Below are positions 7,978 through 15,761 of a DNA stretch of 64,000 nt, piece by piece. The position numbers and the translations under genes are program-made. The stretch's first letter is position 1. Every line of letters starts with the position of its first letter. The stretch covers positions 186,001-250,000 of the forward strand of contig NZ_BMQP01000004.1 in NCBI RefSeq assembly GCF_014648175.1, given 5' to 3'. The notes beneath the pieces were generated by a model that was not told the origin of the DNA, did no database searches, and was given only the letters and a program-made list of their open reading frames with translations. This stretch comes from Planobispora rosea. Lineage in GTDB: Bacteria > Actinomycetota > Actinomycetes > Streptosporangiales > Streptosporangiaceae.

Positions 7978-9378
7978 TTGACGGAGTTGTGGGCACGGGG
8001 CGCGTGGGATCTGGCGGAAATGATCCGCGGCGGGGAGGTCTCGCGCCGGGAGGTCGTCGAGGCGCATCTCCGGCGGATCGACGAGGTGAACTCCCGGGTG
8101 AACGCCGTCACGGTCACGCTGCGGGAGGAGTCGCTCGCCGCGGCGGACGCGGCCGACACGGCATACGCGCGCGGCGGGACGACCGGCCCGCTGTGCGGTG
8201 TGCCGATGACGGTCAAGGAGAACATCGACGTCGCGGGGTCGGCCACGACGCAGGGGATCGTCGCCCTGCGGGAGGCGACGGCCGCCGCCGACGCGCCCTT
8301 CGTCGCCGAGCTGCGCGCGGCGGGCGCGATCCCGATCGGCCGGACGAACATGCCCGAGTTCGGCATGCGCTGGCACACCGACAACGCGCTGCGCGGCGCG
8401 ACGGTCAATCCCTGGTCCGCCGGTCACACGCCGGGCGCGTCCAGCGGCGGGGAGGCCGCCGCGGTGGCGACGGGGATGTCCCCGCTCGGCATCGGGAACG
8501 ACGCCGCGGGCTCGCTGCGCTGGCCCGCCCAGTGCTGCGGCGTCAGCGCGCTGAAGACCTCGCTGGGCAGGGTGGCGCAGGCCGGGGAGCGGGCGGGACC
8601 GGTCCCCTTCGCCTTCCAGCTGTTCGCCGTCCACGGCCCCGTCGCCCGGCACGTCCGGGACCTGCGCCTGGCCTTCCACCACATGTGCGGACGGCCCGGC
8701 GGGGATCCGTGGCACGCCCCGGTGCCCCTGAACGGCCCGCCCGTACCGGCGCCGGTACGGGTCCGGGTCGTGACCGACGTCGGCGGGACCGGCATGGCCC
8801 CGCAGGTCGCGGACGCGCTGCGGCGCGCGGCGGGGATCCTGGCCGACGCGGGTTACCTCGTCGAGGAGGGGGAGGCCCCGGCCCTCACCCGTTCGAGCGA
8901 GGTCTACACGCAGATCATGTCGGCCTACGGCCGCGTGCACCGGGATCAGCCCCCTGTCGAGACCATCGCCTCCCCCGGGTTCGTGCGCTTCTGGGAGCTC
9001 TACGAGCCGGTCTGGGCACGGGCCGCCGGAGCGGAGGCGTTCGACCCGATGATGGAGCGGGCGTCCATCGCGCGGCTGTGGAGCGTGTGGATGAGCCACG
9101 CGCCGCTGGTGCTCGCACCGGTCCGCACGCGTCCGGCCTTCCCCGTCGGGTCGGACCTCGATCCCCGATGGCTGGAGGACTGGCCGGACACCATGCGCAT
9201 GGTCGTGGCGGTCAATCTCCTCGGCCTGCCCGCGGTCGCCGTACCCGTCGGGCTGGACGGTGCCCTGCCGCAGGCCGTTCAGGTCATCGGCCCGAGGTTC
9301 CGCGAGGACCTGTGCCTGGACGCCGCCGAGACGCTGGAGGCGGCGGCCGGGACGCCGACGCCGATCGACCCGCGCTGA
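7978..9378 (+). CDS. amidase (amidase-signature family)
   Basis: 466-residue amidase-signature hydrolase, likely acting on a small amide. The catalytic triad is visible: K80 in PMTVKENID, cis-Ser S156 in the GASSGGEAAA loop and nucleophile S179 in the GIGNDAAGSLR loop (the family's DIGGSIR position, here with Ala for the first Gly). Length and motif spacing are normal. The TTG start at 7978 has a good ribosome-binding site (GAGGAGGG). It is divergent from the EEP hydrolase and convergent with rsmB. There is no GatB/GatC partner, so it is unlikely to be GatA. Substrate unknown. Confidence 0.85.
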   Translation: MTELWARGAWDLAEMIRGGEVSRREVVEAHLRRIDEVNSRVNAVTVTLREESLAAADAADTAYARGGTTGPLCGVPMTVKENIDVAGSATTQGIVALREATAAADAPFVAELRAAGAIPIGRTNMPEFGMRWHTDNALRGATVNPWSAGHTPGASSGGEAAAVATGMSPLGIGNDAAGSLRWPAQCCGVSALKTSLGRVAQAGERAGPVPFAFQLFAVHGPVARHVRDLRLAFHHMCGRPGGDPWHAPVPLNGPPVPAPVRVRVVTDVGGTGMAPQVADALRRAAGILADAGYLVEEGEAPALTRSSEVYTQIMSAYGRVHRDQPPVETIASPGFVRFWELYEPVWARAAGAEAFDPMMERASIARLWSVWMSHAPLVLAPVRTRPAFPVGSDLDPRWLEDWPDTMRMVVAVNLLGLPAVAVPVGLDGALPQAVQVIGPRFREDLCLDAAETLEAAAGTPTPIDPR

Positions 9379-9498
9379 TCGCCGTCCCGGACAGGGCGAC
9401 CGGCGAACGGCGATGGAACGGCGATGGAACCGCGCCGGCGGGCGGACCGGCGGGCCGGGCGGGGCGGAGGCTGCCGCGCCGCAGGCAAGAGGGTTCGG

Positions 9499-11121
9499 TC
9501 AGCGGCGGCGGATCAGGGCGAGGAACATGGCGTCGGTGCCGTGGCGGTGCGGCCAGAACTGGGCGTACGGGCCGTCGCCCAGGCCTTCGACCTCGGGGAG
9601 GTAGGCGCGGGCGTCGAGGACCTCGGTGTCGTCGCGGTCCCGGAGGAGGTCGCCGACCACGGTGACGGTCTCGGCCAGGTGCGGTGAGCAGGTCACGTAG
9701 GCCACGACCCCACCGGGGCGGGCGGCGTCGAGTGCGGATCTCAGCAGTGCGCGCTGGAGCCCGCCCAGTTCGGGGAGGCTCCGGGGGTCGCGGCGCCAGC
9801 GGGATTCGGGGCGGCGGCGCAGCGCGCCCAGGCCGGTGCAGGGGGCGTCCACCATGACCCGGTCGAAGGCTCCGGGCCGCCAGGCGGGGACCGTGCCGTC
9901 GGCGGTGACGACCCCGGCCTTCCGGGTGGTCTGCCAGACCAGGCGGGCGCGGTGGTGCTGCAGCTCGGCGGCGAGGAGACGGGCCCCTCCGGGGAAGGAC
10001 ACCGGACGGTCGGACGCCTCCGGGGACTCCGGGGACTCCGGGGACTCCGGGGAAGAGATCCCGGCGGGGGCGGCCGTGTCGCCGTGGGTGGCCAGGGCGT
10101 CCAGGAGGCCCGCCTTGCCGCCCGGACCGGCGCACATGTCGAGCCAGCGGGTGTCTCCGCCGGTCAACGGGACGCGGGTGAGAGCGAGCGCGACGAGCTG
10201 GCTGGCCTCGTCCTGGACGGCGGCGCGGGACTCGGCCACGGCTGGGATCGTTCCGGGGTCGCCCTCGGGCAGGTAGGCCGCGTAGCGGGAGAACTCGGCG
10301 GGCTGGGCGCCGGAGGCGAGCAGTTCCTCCGCCGAGGCCCGGCCGGGCCGGGCGACCAGGGTCACCCGGGGCCGTTCGTTGTCGGCGGCCAGCAGCGCGG
10401 CCGTCTCCTCGAAGTCCCCGCCGACGGCGTCGCGGAGCGCGGTGACGATCCATCGGGGGTGGCTGTGCGCCACGGCCAGGTGGCCGATCGGGTCGTCGGC
10501 CGGGTCCGGGGCCACGATCGGGATCCACTGCTCCAGGGATCGGGTCGCGACCTTGCGGAGCACCGCGTTGGCGTACTTGGACGGGCCCACGCCCACCCGG
10601 AGGCGGGCCAGGTCGACGGTCGTGCCGACGGCGGCGTGCGGGGGGATGCGGGTCTTGAGCAGCTGGTGCGCGCCGAGGCGGACGACGTCCAGCAGCGGCG
10701 GGTCGAGGTCCTCGGGGGCCCGGTCGCTGCAGGCTGCGATGATCTCGTCGTAGGTGCCCAGACCGCGCAGGGTGCCGTAGGCCAGCTCGGTGGCCAGGCC
10801 CGCGTCACGCCCGGACAGGCCGCGCTCGCGCAGCAGCACCGGCATCAGCAGGTTGGCGTAGGCGTCCCGCTCGTCCACGGCGCGCAGCAGGTCGTAGGCG
10901 GTGTTGCGGGCCTCGTCGTAGACCGGCCTGGACGGCCCCCGCCCGCGGCCCCGGCCCTGCCCGCCGGACGCGCCCTGCTTCCGGCCGTTCCCCGCGGCCC
11001 CCCGGCGCTCGCCGGAACCGCCTGCGCCCTGGCCACGGCCGCCGGAACCGCCGCCCGGACGGCCTCCGGCACCGCGACCTCCGCCGCGCGGAGCGGCTCC
11101 GCCGTTCCCCCGATCACCCAT
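9499..11121 (-). CDS. rsmB: 16S rRNA (cytosine-C5)-methyltransferase RsmB
   Basis: SAM-dependent m5C methyltransferase of the RsmB/NOL1/NOP2 (Fmu) family, expected to modify C967 of 16S rRNA. The 540-residue protein has a Gly/Arg-rich N-terminal extension (about 1-65), an NusB-like RNA-binding domain (about 70-195), and the methyltransferase domain with WLDMCAGPGGKAGLL (SAM site), DAPCTGLGALRRRPE (catalytic Cys motif IV) and TCSPH (motif VI Cys). A low-complexity insert of tandem SPE triplets sits between SAM motifs and matches a 9-bp tandem repeat in the DNA. It is last in def-fmt-rsmB, 6 nt after fmt. Confidence 0.92.
   Translation of the reverse strand: MGDRGNGGAAPRGGGRGAGGRPGGGSGGRGQGAGGSGERRGAAGNGRKQGASGGQGRGRGRGPSRPVYDEARNTAYDLLRAVDERDAYANLLMPVLLRERGLSGRDAGLATELAYGTLRGLGTYDEIIAACSDRAPEDLDPPLLDVVRLGAHQLLKTRIPPHAAVGTTVDLARLRVGVGPSKYANAVLRKVATRSLEQWIPIVAPDPADDPIGHLAVAHSHPRWIVTALRDAVGGDFEETAALLAADNERPRVTLVARPGRASAEELLASGAQPAEFSRYAAYLPEGDPGTIPAVAESRAAVQDEASQLVALALTRVPLTGGDTRWLDMCAGPGGKAGLLDALATHGDTAAPAGISSPESPESPESPEASDRPVSFPGGARLLAAELQHHRARLVWQTTRKAGVVTADGTVPAWRPGAFDRVMVDAPCTGLGALRRRPESRWRRDPRSLPELGGLQRALLRSALDAARPGGVVAYVTCSPHLAETVTVVGDLLRDRDDTEVLDARAYLPEVEGLGDGPYAQFWPHRHGTDAMFLALIRRR
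10022..10053. repeat. 9-bp in-frame tandem repeat inside rsmB
   Basis: GGGGACTCC is repeated three times perfectly (10022-10048) plus a partial copy. It encodes the repeated Ser-Pro-Glu triplets of a surface insert in RsmB. Because the unit is a multiple of three, copy-number change would not shift the frame. Confidence 0.9.
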
Positions 11122-11127
11122 GATCCG

Positions 11128-12057
11128 TCAGACCAGCCGATCCTCGCCGGTGGGCCGCACGCCGCGGGCCCACTCCCCCGCACTCATCAGGCGCTTGCCC
11201 TGCGGCTGCACCTCGCCCAGCTCGACCGGGCAGGTGGCCGTGCCGGCCAGGACGGAGTTCTTCGACACCGCCATCTCGCCGGGGGCGAGGGCGGGGGCGT
11301 CGGGGGCGGGCCGTACCGGGCCGAGCTTGACGCGCTGGCCGCGGAACTCGGTCCACGCGCCCGGGGCGGGCGTGCAGGCGCGGATCAGGCGGTCCACCCG
11401 CATCGCGGGCGCGGACCAGTCGACCCGGGCGTCCTCGACGTTGATCTTCGGCGCGTGGCTCACCCCGTCGGCGGGCTGCGGCCGGGCCTCCAGGGTGCCG
11501 TCCTCGATGCCGTCCAGGGTCGCCGCCAGCAACCCGGCGCCCGACTCGGCCAGCCGGGCGAGCAGCTCGCCGCTGGTGTCGGTGGCGCGGATCTCCTCGG
11601 TGACCATGCCGTAGACGGGGCCGGCGTCGAGTTCCCTGACGATCTGGAAGGTGGTCGCGCCGGTGATCTCGTCGCCGTGCAGTACGGCGTGCTGCACGGG
11701 GGCCGCGCCCCGCCACGCGGGCAGCAGCGAGAAGTGCAGGTTGATCCAGCCGTGACGCGGGACGTCCAGCGCCGTCTGCGGCAGCAGGGCGCCGTAGGCC
11801 ACCACCGGGCAGGCGTCCGGACCGATCTCCTTCAGCCGCTCCAGGAAGGCGGGGTCGCCCGCCTTCACCGGCCTGAGCACCTCGATGCCCGCCTCCTCGG
11901 CCAGCTCGGCGACCGGGCTCGGGTGGACCTTGCGCCCCCGGCCCGACGGGGCGTCCGGGCGGGTGACGACGGCGAGGACCTCGTGGCGCGGCGCGTCGAG
12001 CAGCGCGCGCAACGAGGGCAGGGCGGTGTCCGGGGTTCCGGCGAAGACCAGGCGCAC
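11128..12057 (-). CDS. fmt: methionyl-tRNA formyltransferase
   Basis: Transfers a formyl group from 10-formyl-THF to Met-tRNA(fMet) for translation initiation. With a GTG start at 12057 the protein is 309 residues and opens (M)[15 protein letters not shown]. The formyltransferase core includes the conserved [21 protein letters not shown] (catalytic Asn-His-Ser region) and [18 protein letters not shown]. The C-terminal OB-fold domain follows from about 205. The start lies 6 nt after the def stop, so def-fmt-rsmB is one unit. The frame stays open further upstream but those residues overlap def and are not expected. Confidence 0.95.
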   Translation of the reverse strand: MRLVFAGTPDTALPSLRALLDAPRHEVLAVVTRPDAPSGRGRKVHPSPVAELAEEAGIEVLRPVKAGDPAFLERLKEIGPDACPVVAYGALLPQTALDVPRHGWINLHFSLLPAWRGAAPVQHAVLHGDEITGATTFQIVRELDAGPVYGMVTEEIRATDTSGELLARLAESGAGLLAATLDGIEDGTLEARPQPADGVSHAPKINVEDARVDWSAPAMRVDRLIRACTPAPGAWTEFRGQRVKLGPVRPAPDAPALAPGEMAVSKNSVLAGTATCPVELGEVQPQGKRLMSAGEWARGVRPTGEDRLV

Positions 12058-12062
12058 GGTTC

Positions 12063-12611
12063 CTACAGAGCCTTCCCGTGGGTGGCGTGCGGGGAGAACT
12101 TGACGACCGGCGCGGCCAGGCCGCTCCACTCGGCCTGACGGATCTCCTTCATCGCGAGCTTGCGCTGCTGGGCGTCCATCCGGTCGATGAACAGCACGCC
12201 GTCCAGGTGGTCGGTCTCGTGCTGGAAGCAGCGGGCCATGAGGTCGGTGCCCTCCAGGGTGACGGGCTCGCCGTGCATGTTGAAGCCCTTGGCCACCGCG
12301 CGGACCGCCCGGGGCGTGGGGTAGGTCAGGCCGGGGAAGGACAGGCAGCCCTCCTCGCCCTCCTCGTCCATCTCGTCGGACAGGTCGAGGTTCGGGTTGA
12401 TCAGGTGCCCGAGCTGGTCGTCCACGTGGTAGGTGAAGACCCGCAGGCCGACCCCGATCTGGGGCGCGGCCAGGCCCGCCCCGGGGGCGTCCAGCATGGT
12501 GTCGGTCAGGTCCTTGACGAGCTTGCGCAGCTCCTTGTCGAAGTCCGTGACCGGCTCGGCCGGGGTGCGCAGCACCGGGTCGCCGAAGAGACGGATTGAC
12601 TGAATGGCCAA
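12063..12611 (-). CDS. def: peptide deformylase
   Basis: Metal-dependent enzyme removing the N-formyl group from nascent proteins. The 182-residue protein has all three signature motifs: [10 protein letters not shown] (motif 1), EEGCLSFPG (motif 2, Cys metal ligand) and [10 protein letters not shown] (motif 3, two His ligands and catalytic Glu). The TTG start at 12611 has a strong ribosome-binding site (GGAAGGAG). It heads the def-fmt-rsmB operon, which processes both ends of the formyl-Met cycle. Confidence 0.96.
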   Translation of the reverse strand: MAIQSIRLFGDPVLRTPAEPVTDFDKELRKLVKDLTDTMLDAPGAGLAAPQIGVGLRVFTYHVDDQLGHLINPNLDLSDEMDEEGEEGCLSFPGLTYPTPRAVRAVAKGFNMHGEPVTLEGTDLMARCFQHETDHLDGVLFIDRMDAQQRKLAMKEIRQAEWSGLAAPVVKFSPHATHGKAL

Positions 12612-12630
12612 CAGGGCTCCTTCCCGAGGG

Positions 12631-14031
12631 TCATCCCAGTCTACGGGCCCGGCCGGAGCGGGCCTTCATGGCCGCCTTCCGCGCGGCCTTGGCCACGGCG
12701 GCGTCGCTGTGGTGGGCGCCGAGCATGTCGAGCACCGCGATCCGGTCGGGATGGTCGACCACGGCCATCTCCTCGACCATGCGGACCAGGTCCTCGCCCG
12801 GTTCGATCGCGCCGAACTCGCCCATCCCGTCGGGGGCCTTGCCGAGGTGGATCAGTGAGGCCAGCGTGTCGACCGCGAGCCAGGTGTTGTCGGCGGGGGT
12901 GAGCGCCGGGGCGGGCAGGTCCCGGATGTGCAGCCAGGAGGCGGCGTAGCGCCACATGACGGGCTCGGCGAGCGCCTCCCGGAAGGGGGCCTCGGCCTCC
13001 GGTCCCAGCTCCTCCAGGATCGTGCCCACGGTGCCGCGCTGGCCGGCCGTGCCGGACGAAGCGATCTTGATCAGGTCGCGGGCGGCGGTCTCGGCGCTGC
13101 GGGACTCCAGCCACACGGTGACGGCGCTGGGCGGGACGGAACCCGCGACCATCGCCTCGACCAGCTCGGCCGCGCCGAAGTCCGCGAAGACGGCGACCTC
13201 GGCGCCGGTGGGCGCGTCGTGCCCCTCCCGCATCAGGTCCCGGCGGACGGCCCACACGCCCAGCGGGGTCAGCCGGTGCCAGCCCGCCGCCGCCGGTTCG
13301 ACCAGCCCGCAGTAGCCGAGCAGCGCGAGCGCGGCGTCCAGCTCGGCGGGGAGGGAGGCGGTCAGCTCCCGCATCTGCGCCGGACGGGCCTCGCAGGCCA
13401 CCTCGTGCGACTGGAGGATGCCCTTGACCAGGGTAGCGTGGGAGAGCCCCTCGTTCACGGCGTACATCGTCGCGAGCATCTCGGCGAGGTGCTCGTCCAC
13501 CACCGCGGACCCGGTCAGGCTCTCGTCGGCGCGGTCCAGGACGTCCATGACCACGCCGTCCCAGAACTCCAGGAGCACCGTGGCGGGCAGTCCGGCGGAG
13601 AGGCTCAGCGGTCCGGGCGCGGCGACGCCCCGGGAGATCCGCACCATGCCGGTGTTGACCGCGACGACCCAGAGCAGGTGGAGCCGGTCCGGTCCGGAGA
13701 GCCCCAGCTCGGAGGCGGCCAGGGCGGGGTCGGGCAGCAGGCACTCGGGGGTCACCTCGCGGGTGCCGGTCCACGCCACCAGCCGCTGGACGTCGGCCAC
13801 CAGGGGGACCCGGAGCACGGCGCGGGCGAGATCGGCGTCGGGCGCCAGGTCGACCGGGGGGAAGCTCAGCGTCTCGCTGTCGCAGCCGGGGCAGCCGCAG
13901 TCCGCACCACCGGTGACGACCTCGTCGAGCACGGCCGCGCGCGCCTCGGGCGGCGCGGTTCCCAACTCGTCGACCAGCCTCCGCAGCGCACCGAGATCGA
14001 AGACGTTGCCGGTGTTCCCGCTCTTTGCCAC
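12631..14031 (-). CDS. unknown protein with CGCPGC motif, shorter paralogue
   Basis: 466 residues, no assigned function. An N-terminal helix is followed by a compact Cys cluster C45-G-C47-P-G-C50 that could bind zinc. A RVPLVADVQRLVAW block follows. Near residues 240-285 a segment reading LGYCGLVE...LTPLGVWAVRRDL resembles a winged-helix hairpin. The C-terminus has a HEAT-like helical region and a strongly conserved tail (VDHPD...VAKAARKAAMKARS). The next gene upstream (14072-15712) is a paralogue sharing the CGCPGC, RVPL and tail blocks. Both sit between priA and def, so they may relate to replication restart or translation, but this is only context. Confidence 0.6.
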   Translation of the reverse strand: MAKSGNTGNVFDLGALRRLVDELGTAPPEARAAVLDEVVTGGADCGCPGCDSETLSFPPVDLAPDADLARAVLRVPLVADVQRLVAWTGTREVTPECLLPDPALAASELGLSGPDRLHLLWVVAVNTGMVRISRGVAAPGPLSLSAGLPATVLLEFWDGVVMDVLDRADESLTGSAVVDEHLAEMLATMYAVNEGLSHATLVKGILQSHEVACEARPAQMRELTASLPAELDAALALLGYCGLVEPAAAGWHRLTPLGVWAVRRDLMREGHDAPTGAEVAVFADFGAAELVEAMVAGSVPPSAVTVWLESRSAETAARDLIKIASSGTAGQRGTVGTILEELGPEAEAPFREALAEPVMWRYAASWLHIRDLPAPALTPADNTWLAVDTLASLIHLGKAPDGMGEFGAIEPGEDLVRMVEEMAVVDHPDRIAVLDMLGAHHSDAAVAKAARKAAMKARSGRARRLG

Positions 14032-14071
14032 CCGTGAAACTTACTCCACAGGAGCCCCGCAGATGTACGGC

Positions 14072-15712
14072 TCAGCCGATGGCGCGCGAACGTGCCTTGA
14101 ATGCTGCTTTCCGTGCTGCTTTGGCCACGCTCTGATCCGGCAGGGACCGTCCGAGAAGCTCCAGGACCTCGACCACGTCCGGGTGGTCCACCCGCCACAT
14201 CTCCTCGATCATGTGCGCGGGAGGGCCGGAGGCCGCCATGTTCTCGCCGAACGCCTCCGGGTCCTCCCCGGCGGCCGGCAGGGCCAGGGCGAGCATGTCC
14301 ACGCTCATCCAGAGCACCTCGTCCTCGGTGAGGCTGGGGGCGGCCAGTCCCCGGGCGGACAGCCAGTGGATGGCGTGCGGGCGCAGCTCGGCCTCTCCCA
14401 GGACGGCGCGGACCGCCTCCTCCGCCTCGGGGCCGAGCCGGTCCACGATCGTCACCGCGACGCCCCGGGCGACCGCGGGCGCGCCCGAGACCGCTCCGAG
14501 GAGCTCGGAGGCGGCCGCGACGGGGGCCCGGCGGCTCAGCCAGTTCTCGATGTCGGCCTCGGCCGCCTCCAGCGGCACTCCGGACAGCAGCCCCTCGATC
14601 AGCGTGGCCGCGTCGGCGCCGGCCAGGTCGGCGGCCTCGGGGGCGTCCAGGCCCAGTCTGAGGAAGAGCTCGCGCAGTCCCCAGACCGCCAGGGAGGTCA
14701 GCGCCAGCGCGTCGTCCCGGCGCTCGACCAGCCCGCAGCGGACCAGCCGCCGCACGGCCTCGTCGAGGTCGAGGTCCTCCTCCTCGGCGAGCAGGCCGAT
14801 CTCCTCCAGGTACTCCGTGACGAGGTCGATCGAGAGCGGCGCCTGCAGCCGGTAGAGCATGTCGCACAGGCCGTACAGCTCCCCGTCGAAGACCTCCCAG
14901 CCGGTGACCGCGCCGCCGGTGCCCCCCTCGACGAGGAACTCCACCGCCTCGGCCCAGACCTGGAGCGGGTCGCGCTCCTCGGCGTCGAAGGCGGCCCCGC
15001 CCTCCAGCGCGACCAGGCCGGTCCGCACCGCCAGCTCCCACAGCAGCGCCGGGTCGGGGACGGCGAGCTGGGTGGCCGCCTCGGCGGCGTCGCGGGCGCG
15101 CAGGCGGCCTCTGACGGTGGGGGTACGGCCGCCGGCCAGCATCCACTGGACCAGGCGGCGGGCGTCGGTCATCAGGGGCACCCGGAGGACGGCCTCGGCG
15201 AGCACCTCGCGGGGCGCCAGCCGTACCGGGGGCAGGGGGGTGCAGCCGGGGCAGCCGCAGGGCTCGTGGGCGGACTCGCCCACCGGCACCGGCGGATCCC
15301 CCTCCAGCGCGTCGGCGCCCATCGCGCTGAACAGGCTCTTGGCCATGCCGAACCGGGTGGTGTCGGCCAGGGCGACCGGCATCTCGGGCTCGGCCCGGTC
15401 GATGGTGGCGCGCATGCGCACGGCCATCTTGCCGCCGATCTCCTCGGTGGAGAGAAGGAAGTCGACGAGGGTCCGGGCTGCGGCGATCGTCTCGGACGCG
15501 CTTTCCGGAGGCGCGATGACCTTGCGAGGATAGATGTCGAGCAGCAGTTCCTCGAAAGTGTCCGCGGTGAAATCACCCAGGTGACCGACGCCCAGGTAAT
15601 CGCTCGCGTAGTCGCAGAGCAGCCGGATCTCGTCCACGTCGACGTGCAGGTCGTTCGCCCGTCCCCACGCACGCAGATCGTCTATGGCCCGATTCACCCA
15701 TTCGATCGACAC
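14072..15712 (-). CDS. unknown protein with CGCPGC motif, longer paralogue
   Basis: 546 residues, no assigned function. Compared with its neighbour (12631-14031) it has an extra acidic N-terminal domain of about 110 residues, then the same C152-G-C154-P-G-C157 cluster, a RVPLMTDARRLVQW block, a predicted winged-helix-like LTSLAVWGLRELFL segment, and a C-terminal region ending SVAKAARKAAFKARS. The two genes are a tandem duplication separated by 40 nt, both at normal GC and codon bias, and probably co-transcribed. The shared tail (VDHPDxxxVLxxLG then AKAARKAA) is the best conserved part and may be an interaction surface. Confidence 0.6.
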   Translation of the reverse strand: MSIEWVNRAIDDLRAWGRANDLHVDVDEIRLLCDYASDYLGVGHLGDFTADTFEELLLDIYPRKVIAPPESASETIAAARTLVDFLLSTEEIGGKMAVRMRATIDRAEPEMPVALADTTRFGMAKSLFSAMGADALEGDPPVPVGESAHEPCGCPGCTPLPPVRLAPREVLAEAVLRVPLMTDARRLVQWMLAGGRTPTVRGRLRARDAAEAATQLAVPDPALLWELAVRTGLVALEGGAAFDAEERDPLQVWAEAVEFLVEGGTGGAVTGWEVFDGELYGLCDMLYRLQAPLSIDLVTEYLEEIGLLAEEEDLDLDEAVRRLVRCGLVERRDDALALTSLAVWGLRELFLRLGLDAPEAADLAGADAATLIEGLLSGVPLEAAEADIENWLSRRAPVAAASELLGAVSGAPAVARGVAVTIVDRLGPEAEEAVRAVLGEAELRPHAIHWLSARGLAAPSLTEDEVLWMSVDMLALALPAAGEDPEAFGENMAASGPPAHMIEEMWRVDHPDVVEVLELLGRSLPDQSVAKAARKAAFKARSRAIG

Positions 15713-15761
15713 AGGGAGAAATTAACGGCTTACTGTCAGCACCGCGAATCGGGGAAACGAC

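Noticed and set aside
7978..9378. GatA subunit of the tRNA amidotransferase
   Set aside because: The amidase triad is present, but there are no gatB/gatC neighbours and the nucleophile loop is atypical; general amidase is safer.
9952..12138. 728-codon plus-strand frame over rsmB and fmt
   Set aside because: Both underlying minus-strand genes are certain (RsmB and Fmt motifs); this frame has only Gly/Arg/Val-rich sequence.
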